Below the pieces are notes generated by a model. That model was not told the DNA's origin. It searched no databases and was given only the letters and a program-made list of their open reading frames with translations. Source: Lepidostoma basale (Eukaryota; Arthropoda; Insecta; Trichoptera; Lepidostomatidae). From it: a stretch of DNA of 64,000 bases. Below are positions 1 through 11,807 of the stretch, piece by piece. Position 1 is the first letter of the stretch; each line of letters opens with the position of its first letter. The stretch covers positions 310,001 through 374,000 of the forward strand of contig JAHDVF020001465.1 in assembly GCA_022606425.2 (NCBI GenBank). The letters run 5' to 3'. A program made the translations under genes and the position numbers.

Positions 1-258
1 CTGCTGACAGATTTTGGCTAGACTGTTTTGCCCCACCCACCCTACAGTCCGGACCTAGCCCCTAGTGATTACCACTTATTCCCAAAATTAAAGGAACACT
101 TGGGTGGAATGCGCATCCATACTGATGATAAAGGCAAAGAAGAGGTTATTCGATTTCTCAGAGGAATGGCGGCAGAATTTTATGACTTGGGGATACAAAA
201 GTTGGAGCATCGTCTGCAAAAGTGTTTAGACAGAAACGGCGATTATGTAGATAAATAG
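1..258 (+). pseudogene. mariner transposase, C-terminal end (cut by window edge)
   Basis: The reading frame ends in the mariner signature YSPDLAPSD followed by YHLF; the D of PSD would be the third catalytic Asp of a D,D34D transposase. About 75 residues remain up to the TAG at 256-258. An in-frame TAG at 19-21 lies where relatives have Trp (GW.VLPHPPYSPD), so this copy is broken. There is no ATG near the start, and the upstream part lies outside the window. It is clearly a different mariner from the two copies at 22.6 and 56.6 kb. Confidence 0.9.
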
Positions 259-384
259 AGTAAGTTTAAGATGATCTAAGGAAAACAATGAAGCCGTATA
301 TTTTAAAAAAATATGGGAACCTTATTTTATGAATGACCCTAGTATTATTTAAATGGATTATTATTTAAAATGACTTCCATCAAG

Positions 385-483
385 AAGACCTAAAAGATGA
401 AAGGGCAGCTAGGAATCCACTTCATAGTAGGAGCAACACTCTCGAGAACAGACCACATAGATCTACAACAAGGAAGAAGAAGA
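385..483 (+). mobile_element. LINE-G 3' end fragment
   Basis: The last ~100 bp of a non-LTR family seen again at 9365, 28375 and 61170. The shared text encodes the tail around GRTAGN.PHRRSNTLENRPH and ends in an (AAG)n run. It is 5'-truncated. Confidence 0.7.
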
Positions 484-489
484 ATATTA

Positions 490-957
490 CAGTTTATGCG
501 TCACAATGACACTTATTTATACCCAAAATTTTGATCTGATAATCTTATATTCAATATTATAGACTTTTGAAAACACGGAGTGATCCAAAATGACAAAATC
601 TTTACAGCTTCCGCCATCTTAGCCGTTAAACTTCAAAACGGCTCATTTTATCTCCGACAAATCTCGCGGTGCGTTTTTGATATTTTGTTCAAGAATGGCT
701 AATCTTAATTAGGCGAAAATTAAAGAGGCTTAGAGAAACAGAGACACCTGTTTTTTTGTAAGTGAAATGGGTATATTATTTTTGAGTATTTCGTTTTATT
801 TTTATGGAAGCTTCGGCAGTAAGAATTAACATAGGGAACCAGTTTGAAGAGAGATTAATAGGCCAATTAAGAGTTTAATGTAACGGCTAGTCGCCATTAG
901 TATGATTTGCTGACATCGAATGTTGCTGTTCTTTTTAAAGCAGGGCAGAATTTAGAT
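490..957. other. no gene seen
   Basis: AT-rich sequence with stop codons in all frames. I recognise no repeat family here. Confidence 0.5.
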
Positions 958-1790
958 TATTTAAAGAATTTTGACAGGTGTAGAAATAAAATTTTCTATA
1001 GAATTAGATTTTTTTGTATACAAATGCATGTAGACAAATACTTGATTTTTACCCATTGCGGGTTAATATTTTTTTAAGGATTAATTGTATCTCAATAGAG
1101 ACGATGTTGCTAGTGTACAACAATGTGAAGTTATTAAAAATAGTAGCATACTCGTATATACAAGTTCCAAAAATTTGTCAAATGTGGCGTCGTAAGAAGG
1201 GCGGAATGGGGAATGTTGTTAACATAAAGTGATCGCTTAACCCAACCAATGACAGGTCATAAGTCCTGTAAACGCCTCGACTACCATATTCTGTTTCCAA
1301 ATAATTTACATCTTCGTCTCTACTGAGATACAATTAATCCTTAATAAATTTTTCGTTTGTTCCAATGACAATTTGAATAATTTCTTCAATATTATTTTAA
1401 AGTTCTTACTGGAGTTTGTTTGTTTTAAGTGTCTGCTTACTGCTTATAAAAAAAACGGCGAATACGTGGAACATAAATTAAATAGACAATGTGTGCCCCA
1501 TTTAAAAAGAACATTTCGTGTTTAATTTATTGTTTGTATTTTGTTAAATTATTTTATATCATTGTATTTTATATTATTTGTTTTAGATTTATTTTGTGGA
1601 TGTTGGACGATCGAAATGCGCGCGAGAGATGCCTTTTGGTGGCGATGAGGTTCGCAACCCATCACACCGCGTCTCCCGCGGGGCGAAAAGAAAAAGATGG
1701 AGTGCCGATCGGTTAAAGTGTGACAGTTCATTCTTTCTGCCTACCCTTTCGGGGAGACGGCGTGATGGTTAGTTAGTTAGTTTAAAATCG
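958..1790 (+). mobile_element. element C copy 1, interrupted by MITE-G
   Basis: A non-coding element that starts near AAAGAATTTTGACAGG and ends in GGCGTGATGG plus (TTAG)n. The copy at 30465-30990 (minus) matches both sides of the gap, so the MITE-G at about 1030-1345 is an insertion. The last ~70 bp (from GTGTGACAGTTCATTC on) are nearly identical to the LINE-B 3' end, while the sequence upstream is unrelated to LINE-B. This suggests a non-autonomous partner that uses LINE-B machinery. A GC-rich block at 1610-1715 is conserved in all copies. No coding role is claimed. Confidence 0.7.
1030..1345 (+). repeat. MITE-G (in element C)
   Basis: The inverted ends contain TTGTATCTCAATAGAGACG (left, near 1087) and its complement (right, near 1318-1336). 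The interior carries the ACCCAACCAATGACAGGTCA block seen in the other MITE-G copies. There is no transposase, so it is non-autonomous. Confidence 0.75.
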
Positions 1791-1817
1791 AATCATAATA
1801 CAAATCATCATTATTGA

Positions 1818-1905
1818 CGACCTTCGTGGCCGAGTGGTAAGTACTTTGACTGCCACCCCGAAGGTTCCGGGTTCGATTGCAGTGTGATTGTCACACTGTC
1901 TTTAT
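1818..1905 (+). mobile_element. tRNA-derived SINE head
   Basis: Pol III promoter-like A box (TGGCCGAGTGGT) and B box (GGTTCGATTGC), spaced as in a tRNA. The same text recurs at 27640 and 52975 with different flanks. The anticodon-arm region does not fold as a standard tRNA and the copy is diverged, so this is a SINE and not a tRNA gene. Confidence 0.75.
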
Positions 1906-1949
1906 ATATAAATAAAAACTTATTACTGTCAAAACAAATTTTTTTGACA

Positions 1950-2240
1950 ACACCTAACATTTGATAATGCCGTAGACAGGCGAAACATGTCATTCCCATA
2001 AATTATAAAAAAACTTCTATACAACAGACGTTTTCATTTGTGTTCATTAATATGGAGTTTTACAATATTGTTCAAGAAACAATAAATATTAATACGAATG
2101 AAAATGTTTCTTATAATCTATGGGAATGACATGCTCCGCTTTTCGAAGGCATTATCAAATGTTTGATAACACATAACATTTGATAATATCTTAGAAAGGC
2201 GAAACACGCAATTTCCATAAACTATAATAGAATTTCCATA
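1950..2240. repeat. foldback element, family H, with hammerhead-like cores
   Basis: Inverted arms carry TTTGATAATGCC...GGCGAAACATGTC. On the plus strand the core-like string is at 1961-1967 (UUGAUAA), helix II GCC/GGC at 1969-1971/1979-1981, GAAAC at 1982-1986 and GUC at 1989-1991. A decayed minus-strand partner lies at about 2125-2165 and a third decayed plus-strand copy at 2178-2215. The core bases C3 and G8 differ from the hammerhead consensus, so this family is probably inactive. Confidence 0.55.
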
Positions 2241-2469
2241 AACTATAATTAAATTAAGCAATGTGTTTTCTCAGTAAATGTATAGTAAGATTATTTTTAT
2301 TTACTTTCCTAATAATTAATATCAGACAAAGCCACAGCGAAGCGTGGCCGGGTTTAGCTAGTTAAATATAAATATGTCTCTCTGAATGCCTAATGCGGAC
2401 CTGTATAATTTCGAATGTTTGAATATTCAAATTAGAAAACATATTCCAGAGATAATGGCGACACTGAGT

Positions 2470-2770
2470 ACTGGGTAGGTACCTGCCTGCGCCGGTAGCA
2501 GGAGCGGCCACTGATATCAATTTGCAATCAATTTAATGGAATGATATCTAAACTAGTAGATATTTTCTTGATTGAATCATTCACTTTGTGGGTACAGGGT
2601 ATTCATCATGGATGCTGTCCAAATACTATATATGTATTTGTATAAAACAAAGAAGGAATTTAGACTATTAAAAGTGTGGTATTGAGAAACGTCATGTACG
2701 TAGGTACCTACCTATCCGAGAAAAAAATACGTAAGTAAATAAAAGTACCTACCTTGGTAGGTAGAGAGGT
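2470..2770. other. no gene; scattered GTAGGTACCTACC runs
   Basis: AT-rich sequence with short TAGG/CCTA-type runs near 2475, 2700 and 2750. There is no coding signal. Confidence 0.5.
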
Positions 2771-3090
2771 GTGGGCAGAGAGGATGGTCGGTTAAACCGT
2801 TCTATCCTGACATAACTCTCGCGTTTCTTTTTCATTCACTGCTTCAATCGTGGCCGCCATTCAGTGATCGATTAATTTGGTCATGTCATATCTTCCTCGG
2901 CCTTCCTCGGCCTCTTTTTCCATTCACACTACTTGCATATATCTTTTTAAACATTCTTCACTCATGTCCAAGTCATTCGTTCCATATGTCTAAAGTATCT
3001 TGGAGACCCTTTTTTAATTTTATTTACGCAATCATCCGCTTTACATTTCTTTCTAACTTTTTCATTGGGTATTCTATCATACGTCCCAGC
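2770..3090 (-). mobile_element. old LINE-B fragment
   Basis: Diverged minus-strand match to the LINE-B C-terminal region: GHMERM, KIK and DRIPNE-like segments can be traced through many stops. The TTAG tail is missing. Confidence 0.65.
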
Positions 3091-3254
3091 TAATTAAAAA
3101 AAAAAAATTAATTAATTTTTTTTTAAATGCTTTTAAAATTAACGTGTTTGAATGCATACAAGCAGAAAAATAATGAATATAAATAACTGTCACTGTTTCT
3201 TTCTTGAATTAATTTTTAGAGCAGCCTTTGATTATCATCTATAAGAGCAGTCAT

Positions 3255-3432
3255 GTCTAGCCATCACTGGTCTTAAACCCAAGATGTCCCAACTCCGATG
3301 GAGGAACGACATTGAAGAGACAGCCGGTACTACATGGATGCGTGTTGCCCAGGATCGACAGACATGGAAGCAGATGAGGAGGCTTACCTCCAGGAGTGGA
3401 CGAAGACAGGCTGATGATGATGATGATAAATG
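3255..3432 (+). mobile_element. non-LTR retrotransposon 3' end with (TGA)n tail
   Basis: The plus strand reads as a LINE ORF2 C-terminus (QLRWRNDIEETAG, then W.RVAQDRQTWKQM), followed by the simple tail GATGATGATGATGAT. It is 5'-truncated. Confidence 0.75.
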
Positions 3433-3479
3433 TCACAAAAAAACGTTTTAACCGTCGCGTTGCCATGTGGTCAATTGAG

Positions 3480-4250
3480 TTTCCACTGCCAATTTAAAGT
3501 TGATTTTCTTAAAACCTATGGACCCTAATATTATAAAAAAAATTGTAATCCTCTATTGAAGTGTTCTCAATATTTCGTAATAAAAAAAAAAGCAAAAAAT
3601 TACTTCCTTCATCCCAAAAAAAAATATTTTCTAAGACTGCCCTCATCTTCATTCGTGTTAAGGTAGAATTTGTTTTGCTAATATTTACAACTTTATCAAA
3701 AGTGACAAATACTTACTCGCTGTTTTGAACGTATTATAAATTATATCTTTGACCTTTTCAATAGGTACGTAATAATACCGACTGGATGAAAACGCAGGAC
3801 GTAACTTAATAATATCAGAACTGTGAAAATATTAACACTTTACCAAAAGGGACAAATATTAATACGTACTCGTTGTCTTGAACGTACTATACATTTTGCC
3901 TAGGTGCCTTTATCTTCGCCCCGCCGGCCGCGGCGCGTAGACAAGTTTATTCCTGATGTTTAGTCGGTCGTATGCTATGACGCATTACATATCAGAAATC
4001 GCATGGTTCCAGAAAAAAATTAATAATGATATGTTTTTCAAATAATCCATGTATGCTATAGATATCGATCTATTCCTAATGAAATTCCCTACAAGACGAC
4101 ATAAATTAAATTTTGATTCATCTAGTCATATGCTTGATATTTAGATAAAGTTAGCGGTAAACTGAACTTACCACATGGGAGCAAGCGTTTTGTTTTGAAC
4201 ACGGTACGTTAAGGGTTAAAGGATTCATGTTAAATGAGCGCATTTATTTT
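3480..4250. other. no gene seen
   Basis: AT-rich, with stops in all frames. A degenerate ~60-bp direct repeat lies near 3680-3740 and 3835-3900 (both contain TTTATCAAAA/TTTACCAAAA, GTGACAAAT/GGGACAAAT and a GAACGTA block). Confidence 0.4.
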
Positions 4251-4254
4251 AAAC

Positions 4255-4320
4255 AATAAATAATTTCTGCAATCGAACCCACGTCAGCTACATCATTAGC
4301 CAAACGTTTTATTCAATAGG
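4255..4320 (-). mobile_element. tRNA-like SINE head
   Basis: On the minus strand an A-box-like TGGCCTATTGAA and a B-box-like GGGTTCGATTGC are spaced as in a tRNA. No full cloverleaf can be drawn. Confidence 0.45.
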
Positions 4321-4949
4321 CCACCCCTCAGATATTTAAAGACTTGTACAAACGCGAAATACAAACTAATAGATATCACACTATTCTGATTTAGATTGAT
4401 GTTCCAAAACTCATCAATCACGTAGCAGTTCAAATTATATAATTACGTAATTCGAGTAAGACCGCCCGTTCGAAAACTAAAAAACTAATCAACCGAAGGG
4501 AGCGTTCGAAACAAAGCAACAAAACAAACGCAGCCAATTCCATAGATTAAAATTCAATGGATTATTTTATTTCGCTCGTATTTTAATTGCGTGTTATCTC
4601 CACCAGACTGGCCGGTGGCGCAGGAGTATCAAAAATCCCGCCATTTTAGATGTCACGTTCAAGTTTAGTAGCCCATATGTTAACGGAACGATGACTTTAT
4701 AATTGTGATGATGACGAAATAAGGAAATCTACACTTTAAGTAATTAATTTTAGATGCGACATTCACAAAACAGCTTTATTGTTATCCCGAGGGCCACAAA
4801 AATCCTTGAATGTTTCATAAAACAAATTGAAATGAAATATTTGGCATTGGATTTAGACGAAGCGCCGTGATCAGTATCATGACAAGCGAATTTTTAACAT
4901 GAGGATCTTACTGAAATGTTTTTAGTGTTAAACCCTTATAGCCAACGTA

Positions 4950-5400
4950 GAATATAACTAACTAACTAACTAACCATCACGCCGTTTCCCCGGAGGGTTA
5001 GGCAGAGAGGATGGATCGCCACATTGTTCTACCCTGACATAATTCCCACGCCTCTTCTAAATGAACACATCGTGACATACAAGCTCGTCGAATGTTCCTA
5101 CTTCGAACACGGCCGTCTTTCAGTGATTGATTAATTTGGTCTTCCACGACTTCTTTTCCCATTCACACCACTTGTATATATATTTTTAACCATTCTTCCC
5201 TCATCCATTCGTTCCATGTGTCCAAACCATCTTAGTGACCCTTTCTTAATTTTATTTATCACGCATTCATCTGCCTTACATTCCTTTCTTACTTCATCAT
5301 TAGATATTCTATTATACATTGTTTCTACGCACATTCTTCTTAGTGACCTAATTTCTACGTCCTTTATCCTACTTTCATCCGTCTTTTGCCAACTCTAAGC
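4950..5400 (-). mobile_element. LINE-B 3' fragment
   Basis: Begins with (CTAA)n and ACCATCACGCCG, the complement of the LINE-B tail. The minus strand then encodes RWFGHMERMDE...RSRGRP and an upstream MCVETMYNRISNDE. It is 5'-truncated near KRRM(K)DESR and frame-shifted at several points. Confidence 0.85.
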
Positions 5401-5974
5401 TTGATATCATATATAAAAAAATATGTATTTGTGAGACTCTTTTGCTCTTAGATTTTTTTCATTTGTCATTGTTAATCTAATTAAAAAAATAAGATTAGAA
5501 ACTTTTCAAATAATAGCTTAAAGATTAAGCTATGTTTGTGTAATATATTATATAATAAAAAACGCAAGCGTCTACTAGTGATACCGTAGTTCAGTGCAAA
5601 GAGGAACGTAAATTCGCTTTGAATTTTAAATGCGTACTGACAAATTGGTGGGCAGAGATAACGCTCTACAATGTCGAAAGGATTTGCGCTTTACGGCGGG
5701 TTGAAGTTTTCTTTAGACTAAAAAAAACCGTGGTGTAAAGAAACTATTAACCAGCAAATATAATGTTTGTAAGGGTGACACTATTCGTAACGCTTGGATT
5801 AATTTGCAATTAATTTGAATGCACAAAATTAACTTAATTTTTTTATTATTATTTAAATATATCTTATGTTTTGAATTCTATAAAATTTATTTTTAATAAT
5901 CCTGCCGTTTCTCTAGAAGACATTGATGAACTCCTAACACAGTGGAATCTTGATATATTTCTTTCTTTACTTTT

Positions 5975-6330
5975 TTCGACCATACTGGAGGATGTTGGTA
6001 ATTTTGTCCCCGATAGATATCTCCGACTGCGACAGCACAGCTTGTTTTACCTACCGGCCGCCAGAACCAATCTACCTTTGGTGACACCGGTGGGAAGAGC
6101 AATTAGTCTGCTGAACGCGGTCTCCTCGTAGATCGACGTCTTTCATATTAGTGAAAGTATGTTCAGGGGACAAATACTCCTGTCTTCCTAATGTTGAACC
6201 ATCACTAATGCGTTCCAGGTTTTATGTTGTATGTACGAGTATATAATATTTGACCTGTACTCAAAACATGACTTAAACATTTATACTGTTTGTAATGTCT
6301 TTTGAGTAAATAAACTGATTTGATTGATTT
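5975..6330 (+). mobile_element. LINE-A 3' fragment
   Basis: Encodes the LINE-A ORF2 C-terminus (VPDRYLR.RQH, LPAARTNLPLVTPVGRAISLLNAVSS), with TAG in place of Glu near 6129, then the 3' UTR ending AAACTGATTTGATT. It is a 5'-truncated dead copy. Confidence 0.9.
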
Positions 6331-6839
6331 TTTTATAATTCTGTGAAAGAAATCTTTTGTTAATTAATGCTTGACTGTCCGTTCATTTTCGGTTGACGTT
6401 ATCCCAGTGACTTTCCGGCGATGCTTTCCTGCCGTCTTTCCTGACAGCTTTCCCGGCGCGTGCGGGTCGCATTTGGAACACTTTTTCGCGCCATCCACAA
6501 ATTCGGTAGCGATGTGCAATTTGTGAAATTAAGTTCGTAGAATTGAACGCTTTAAATATACATACCGGTCTCTTGTACCGGCTACCGGTCCGCCGGTAGG
6601 TAGGCACCTACCTGCCGCTGAGATATCATCGTACGGCAACACCCGAGCAAGAAACGAGCTGCGCCAGCGCCATTTTGAATGCAGTTCGAAAATGGAATAA
6701 ATGAATTGAATTACTTTGAAGGGTTTCATTTATAAATAATTCGATCTCTATCTGTCAAAATGGAGAATGATTGCTCAGAAATGTTTCGCGCGGAATGAGA
6801 ACGTTTTTAATAGCTAATAATTGAACATTCGATTTTTAA

Positions 6840-7802
6840 AATTAATTAAACACAAAATGTATGGAAGCGAAGCATGGAACTGGCAAAAGAAGGATGAAAG
6901 TAGAATAAATGCAGTAGAAATGAGATCTCTTAGACGAATGTGCGGATACTCTGTGTATGATAGAGTGTCGAATGAAAATATAAGAAGTGAATGCGGTGCG
7001 AATGATGGTGTTATGAACAAAATAATAAAATGATCATTAAGATAGTTTGGACATATGGAAAGAATGAATGAAGAGAGAATGGTAAAAAAATATATGTTAA
7101 CGATGTAAATGGAACCAGAAATAGAGGAAGACCGAGGAAAACGTGGCACGATCGGAGGAGTCAGATATAGACAATTCATAAGGAATGAATGGAGGAGAGA
7201 AGAATGGTTAAAATGTTGTATACAAGCAGTGTGAGTGGAAAGAGAAGCCGTGGAAGACCAAGGCAAGCATGGCCTGATCAAATTAATCAAATCGGAAGTC
7301 GGAAAAATCGATGAGCGTGCATGTTCTCTCTCTCTGGTTTCAATCCTGGGATTGGTTTGCAACAATAAACTCTATTCTTCTCTTCCATTTATCCCTGTCT
7401 TGTGCGGCTCTTTTGAAATCTGCATATGATGAGCAGCGCACGTCCACCAAAAGGTTCTCCAGGTACTCTCGGCGTGGGCGTCCCCTAGAGTTTGTCCCCT
7501 CGGTCATACCTTCCACTATGGCGTGCAAGATGCCTTCTTGTCGTATTACATGGCCGATCCATCTTGCAGCCTTTCGGACAAGGTCCTAAGGAGGTGCCTT
7601 CCGCCTTCGATTCTTTGGAGAACCTCCTCATTTGTAATGTGGTCTCTCCAGGAAATTCCTAATAGTATTCTATAGGACCACATCTCAAAAGGCACCATGT
7701 CTCATGTGCATGTTACGATGTATGAATGTCGAGGAAGCTAGAGAGGTATGTTAGGATAAACTGCTTTCCCCTTTCGGGAAACGGCGTAATGGTTAGTTAG
7801 TT
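6840..7802 (+). mobile_element. LINE-B copy interrupted by LINE-D
   Basis: Reads MYGSEAWNWQKKDESRINAVEMRSLRRMCG, then GHMERMNEERM. The C-terminal region resumes at 7714 and ends GGCGTAATGGTTAGTTAGTT. Around 7160-7200 it is rearranged or recombined with a second LINE-B subfamily. The LINE-D insert occupies 7325-7705. Confidence 0.85.
7325..7705 (-). mobile_element. LINE-D fragment inserted in LINE-B
   Basis: The minus strand encodes SYADFKRAAQDRDKWKRRIE preceded by MHAIVEGMTEGTNSRGRP. It is flanked by the direct repeat GTGCATGT (7317-7324 and 7706-7713), a target-site duplication within LINE-B. The same family occurs at 20600-21100. Confidence 0.85.
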
Positions 7803-8280
7803 AGTACCCGTGTAGTTTAAATTCACCTTAAAAACTTAAATTAAAAATAAAATCAATTTATCATTTTATCACAGTACCTACATCACATCAGGATGAAGAA
7901 AAACAATCAGTATTGCAAAGAATTTCACAAAATAACACCTGTACATAATAATATATACAGGTAGCCATAAATCGAGGTGAAGTTTTTGCAATTTAAATAG
8001 TGAATATAAGATATTTATTGTAGTGATAAACAAATTAATTAGGGTCTGAAACAAAGATGCCATTCAGTTGCTAATTTTCATTTGTCTCTATAAATTTTGA
8101 TCCTTTGATTAACGCTTGCTCAAATTATTTTTATAACACACCACCTGCCATTATAAATATTTTTAAATGGGATAATAAAATATAAGAAGTTAATTAATGG
8201 TCACACGAGTTTTGCGAGGATGATCTTATTCATGAAGAAATTCCATCATACATTATGCTCAAATTATTATTTTGCAAGTG
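7803..8280. other. no gene seen
   Basis: AT-rich sequence without a recognised element or an ORF worth calling. Confidence 0.5.
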
Positions 8281-8285
8281 TTCCA

Positions 8286-8478
8286 GACAAAAGAAGTAGA
8301 GGCAGATCTCCTGCGAGGTGGTGTGACCAGATTTAGGGGATGACTAGGGGAGACCTCTACTCGGTGGTGCGGGCTGCGAAGAACAGTGAGAGTTGGAAGC
8401 GTTTTGTTTTGGCCACGACCAGCTCCATGGATCACGATCTTCAGGAATGAGGATACGAAGAAAGAAGAAGAAGAATTG
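8286..8478 (+). mobile_element. LINE 3' end with (AAG)n tail
   Basis: Plus strand reads KRSRGRSPARWCDQI, a stop, then GMTRGDLYSVVRAAKNS.SWKRFV, the usual last residues of an endonuclease/RT ORF2, followed by GAAGAAGAAGAAG. It is 5'-truncated. Confidence 0.7.
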
Positions 8479-8779
8479 ATTTTAATCAACAAATTTAATA
8501 ATGCCTAAGAAAGGAATGGGGGAGTAAGGGGGATCCTATTGACTCTTCGAGCGGTGCATGGCCATCACCGTGGTGATGGGAAATCTACGCTGGAGGATTG
8601 ATCTGATCCCAAGTACTTATCCACACCTCCTCGACTTTGGTCTCCCCTGGAAACTATGCTATAAATGTTAGAGATCGAGTGTGAATAACCTCGGTAGATA
8701 ATATTGATGCATAGGCTAACGTGGAAGGACACCTCGCCAACCCGTCTGGCAAGCGTGGCGTTGTAATGCCAACCACCCT

Positions 8780-8862
8780 CCGTATGACATGTCATACATG
8801 GAGAAGTATGGGGGAGGCCTATGTCCAGCAATGGACGACAACGGCTGTCAAAGAAGAAGAAA
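8780..8862 (+). mobile_element. LINE 3' tail fragment
   Basis: Short plus-strand text of the EEAYVQQWT(T) type, ending in an AAGAAGAAG tail. The family is not determined. Confidence 0.4.
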
Positions 8863-9296
8863 AGCTTTCGCATTCACTATGCTTCGCCCTGTATGGCGTT
8901 CCAGTATCATTTCGAGAAAGCTCAAGCTCCAAATATTCAGCAGTAGCGTTAAAAGCGCACTGCTGATTTGGGAATCTACCGCGGACGTTATTGAAAAACT
9001 CCAGGTGTTTATAAATAGGTGCCTTCGCTCAATATTCAAGATCTATTGGCCCCAAACGGGTCGACGATCGGTCACACTCTGAGACGGAACCCAGTCTGCA
9101 TCGCTCAGGGCGCACTAGACTGGTCCAAAGAGGAAGCGAGGCAGACCTAGAGCCACCTGGAGAAGAGCCCTGCAGGACGAGGTTAAGGCAGCAGGCTTCA
9201 CTTGAGACGATAGGCATCAGGTATGCGATAGAGTCGGGTGGAGAAGGTTCCTTGAGGCCCTATGCACCACGAAGGTGTGACAGAACAAAAACAAGA
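8863..9296 (+). mobile_element. LINE-H ORF2 C-terminal fragment
   Basis: Encodes ADVIEKLQVFINRCLRSIFKIYWPQT, then RSRG/KRGRPRATWRRALQDEVKAAGFT and VGWRRFLEALCTTKV, ending in AAGAAGAAG. This matches the conserved C-terminus of arthropod non-LTR elements. It has several frame breaks and is the only copy of this family in the window. Confidence 0.75.
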
Positions 9297-9364
9297 AGAA
9301 GAGATGATAAAACTAGAAAACAAATATTTTCATTCATATTAATTATCTTCACTTAAAAACATCA

Positions 9365-9670
9365 GTGTCAAACCCCTGAAGATACCGCGAATTATAGCAG
9401 CAGAGACACTAACGAAGAACACCAGAATAAGAGAGATATTTGAGGCTGGGGATATTATAAGAAGAAGTAAAGAGATAAGGAGGGACTGGTACGGTCATGT
9501 CCAAATAAAATACACCATCAAAATCCCTTATATTGCACTATATAATCAGCCTCATTGGACTCGTCCTCGTGAAAGACCCCCTAAAAGGACAACTGTGATT
9601 CCACCCCACAGGGGGAGCAACCCTTTGGAGAACAGACCACAGGTCTACACCAAGGTAGAAGAAGAGTAAA
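9365..9670 (+). mobile_element. LINE-G 3' fragment
   Basis: Same family as 28375-28735 and 61170-61600: LKIPRIIAAETLTKNTRIREIFE, DIIRR, RDWYGHVQ, then the terminal block with RGSNPLENRPQ and AGAAGAAGAG. Confidence 0.75.
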
Positions 9671-9671
9671 T

Positions 9672-9900
9672 ACTTGGACAGGTTGTGAACTCTTGTTATT
9701 CTTGTTCACTCTTTGATGTTCCGCAGCCAGGACAGCTGCCTTCTACCAACTCCCCGACGTCCCTCCACTTTACCCATTAATATTAGTCGAAGGAGGTGGT
9801 ATTTTTCTTCCCTTAGCACATGATCCAAATATGAGACCTTTCTAATTTTCACACTCGACAACAGCTCTCTATTGGCTCTGGCTAACAGATTAAATAGTAT
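9672..9900 (-). mobile_element. LINE-E 3' fragment
   Basis: The minus strand encodes RKVSYLDHVLREEKYHLLRLILMGKVEGRRGVGRRQLSWLRNIKEW. The homologous copy at 37045-37600 is longer and on the plus strand. Confidence 0.8.
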
Positions 9901-10304
9901 GGAGGTAGATTTTGATTGTACTACCCAGAAGATGAAGTCTTCAACGATCTCCGAAACGCCGATCGAAGAAGACATACACAAGTTCTTCTACCTGATAAAC
10001 ATGGTCAATCCAGTTTTTGCAGTGCTTGTTTCAAAGTGTAGCTGGGTTTTGTTCCTTATTTAAAATACAAATTCTGTTCTTAAATTTGAATGTCGTGTCT
10101 ATTCCATCTCTGTCACGGGACGCTGACGGCTCGTTCGCGTGATAAAAGTAGACACTTGTGCTGGTACCTACCTGTCTTCATTCACGTGTAAATATTTCCG
10201 CGGGGGCAGCTGCCCTCAACCGGCCCTGTAAGGATCACCAGTACCGCATTGGGCAATTGGGCATACTAATTCAATTAACCTAAATATTTTTTTTTTACTA
10301 AACA

Positions 10305-10625
10305 AACTTTTTAACTACCACGCCGTTTCTCCGAAGAGGTAGGTAAAAATATTGAACCGCCGTACTGTTAATCCTGACATACTTCTCTCGAATCCTCAAC
10401 ATTCAAACATCGTGTTATGCACGTTCATCAATTTATCACATGGCAAACATTTAATAATTTACTTGATTGATTTGATCGTGCCATGCTTTCCTCGGTCTAC
10501 CTCTATTTCTAGTTTGGTTTACGTCGTTTACGTATACTATGGTTACTATATATTTTTCATTCATTCTTTCCGTGTGGCCAAACCATATAAATGACCCTTT
10601 TATTATTGAAAATTTTATACGAGTA
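10305..10625 (-). mobile_element. LINE-B 3' fragment
   Basis: Complement of the LINE-B end (ACTACCACGCCGTTTCTCCG), then minus-strand GHTER/KVYVNDVN-like sequence. It is 5'-truncated at about 10622. Confidence 0.75.
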
Positions 10626-10717
10626 TGAATTGATATCGCTTTGGAAGAGTTTTTCTTGATTTACAAATACATATTAAAAAGAAGATCCCAGTTATTTGAC
10701 AACCTTATTATAATTCA

Positions 10718-11593
<876 letters not shown>

Positions 11594-11807
11594 AAATCAG
11601 TTGCAGCACATTAAAATTAATTATATACAAATTTAATTTTCGAATGCCATTCTGTGCAAGCTCGCTGATTTCAGGCGCGAGATTAGTAACACTGCTTGAA
11701 CACGAAAAGCCAACTCATTACAATATTGCGACATTAAATCCACTTGTTTTTTAGTTGGTACTCCTCCACAGATGGACTGAAGCCTTACAGTCCAATATAA
11801 TAATAAT

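Noticed and set aside
1612..1716. Conserved peptide MLDDRN.RERCLLVAMRFATHHTASPAGRKEKDGVP in three element C copies
   Set aside because: It is conserved because the DNA repeat is conserved; no start context or common longer frame, and other frames are just as similar.
1770..1790. Telomeric repeat
   Set aside because: The (TTAG)n runs are only 2-4 units and always follow the LINE-B/element C terminus; insect telomeres are TTAGG.
1818..1905. tRNA genes at 1818, 27640, 52978, 17935 and 63680
   Set aside because: Boxes A and B are present, but acceptor and anticodon arms do not pair properly and the copies have SINE bodies.
7311..7589. Plus-strand frames over LINE-D
   Set aside because: Antisense of the LINE-D ORF2 end (complement of DFKRAAQDR).
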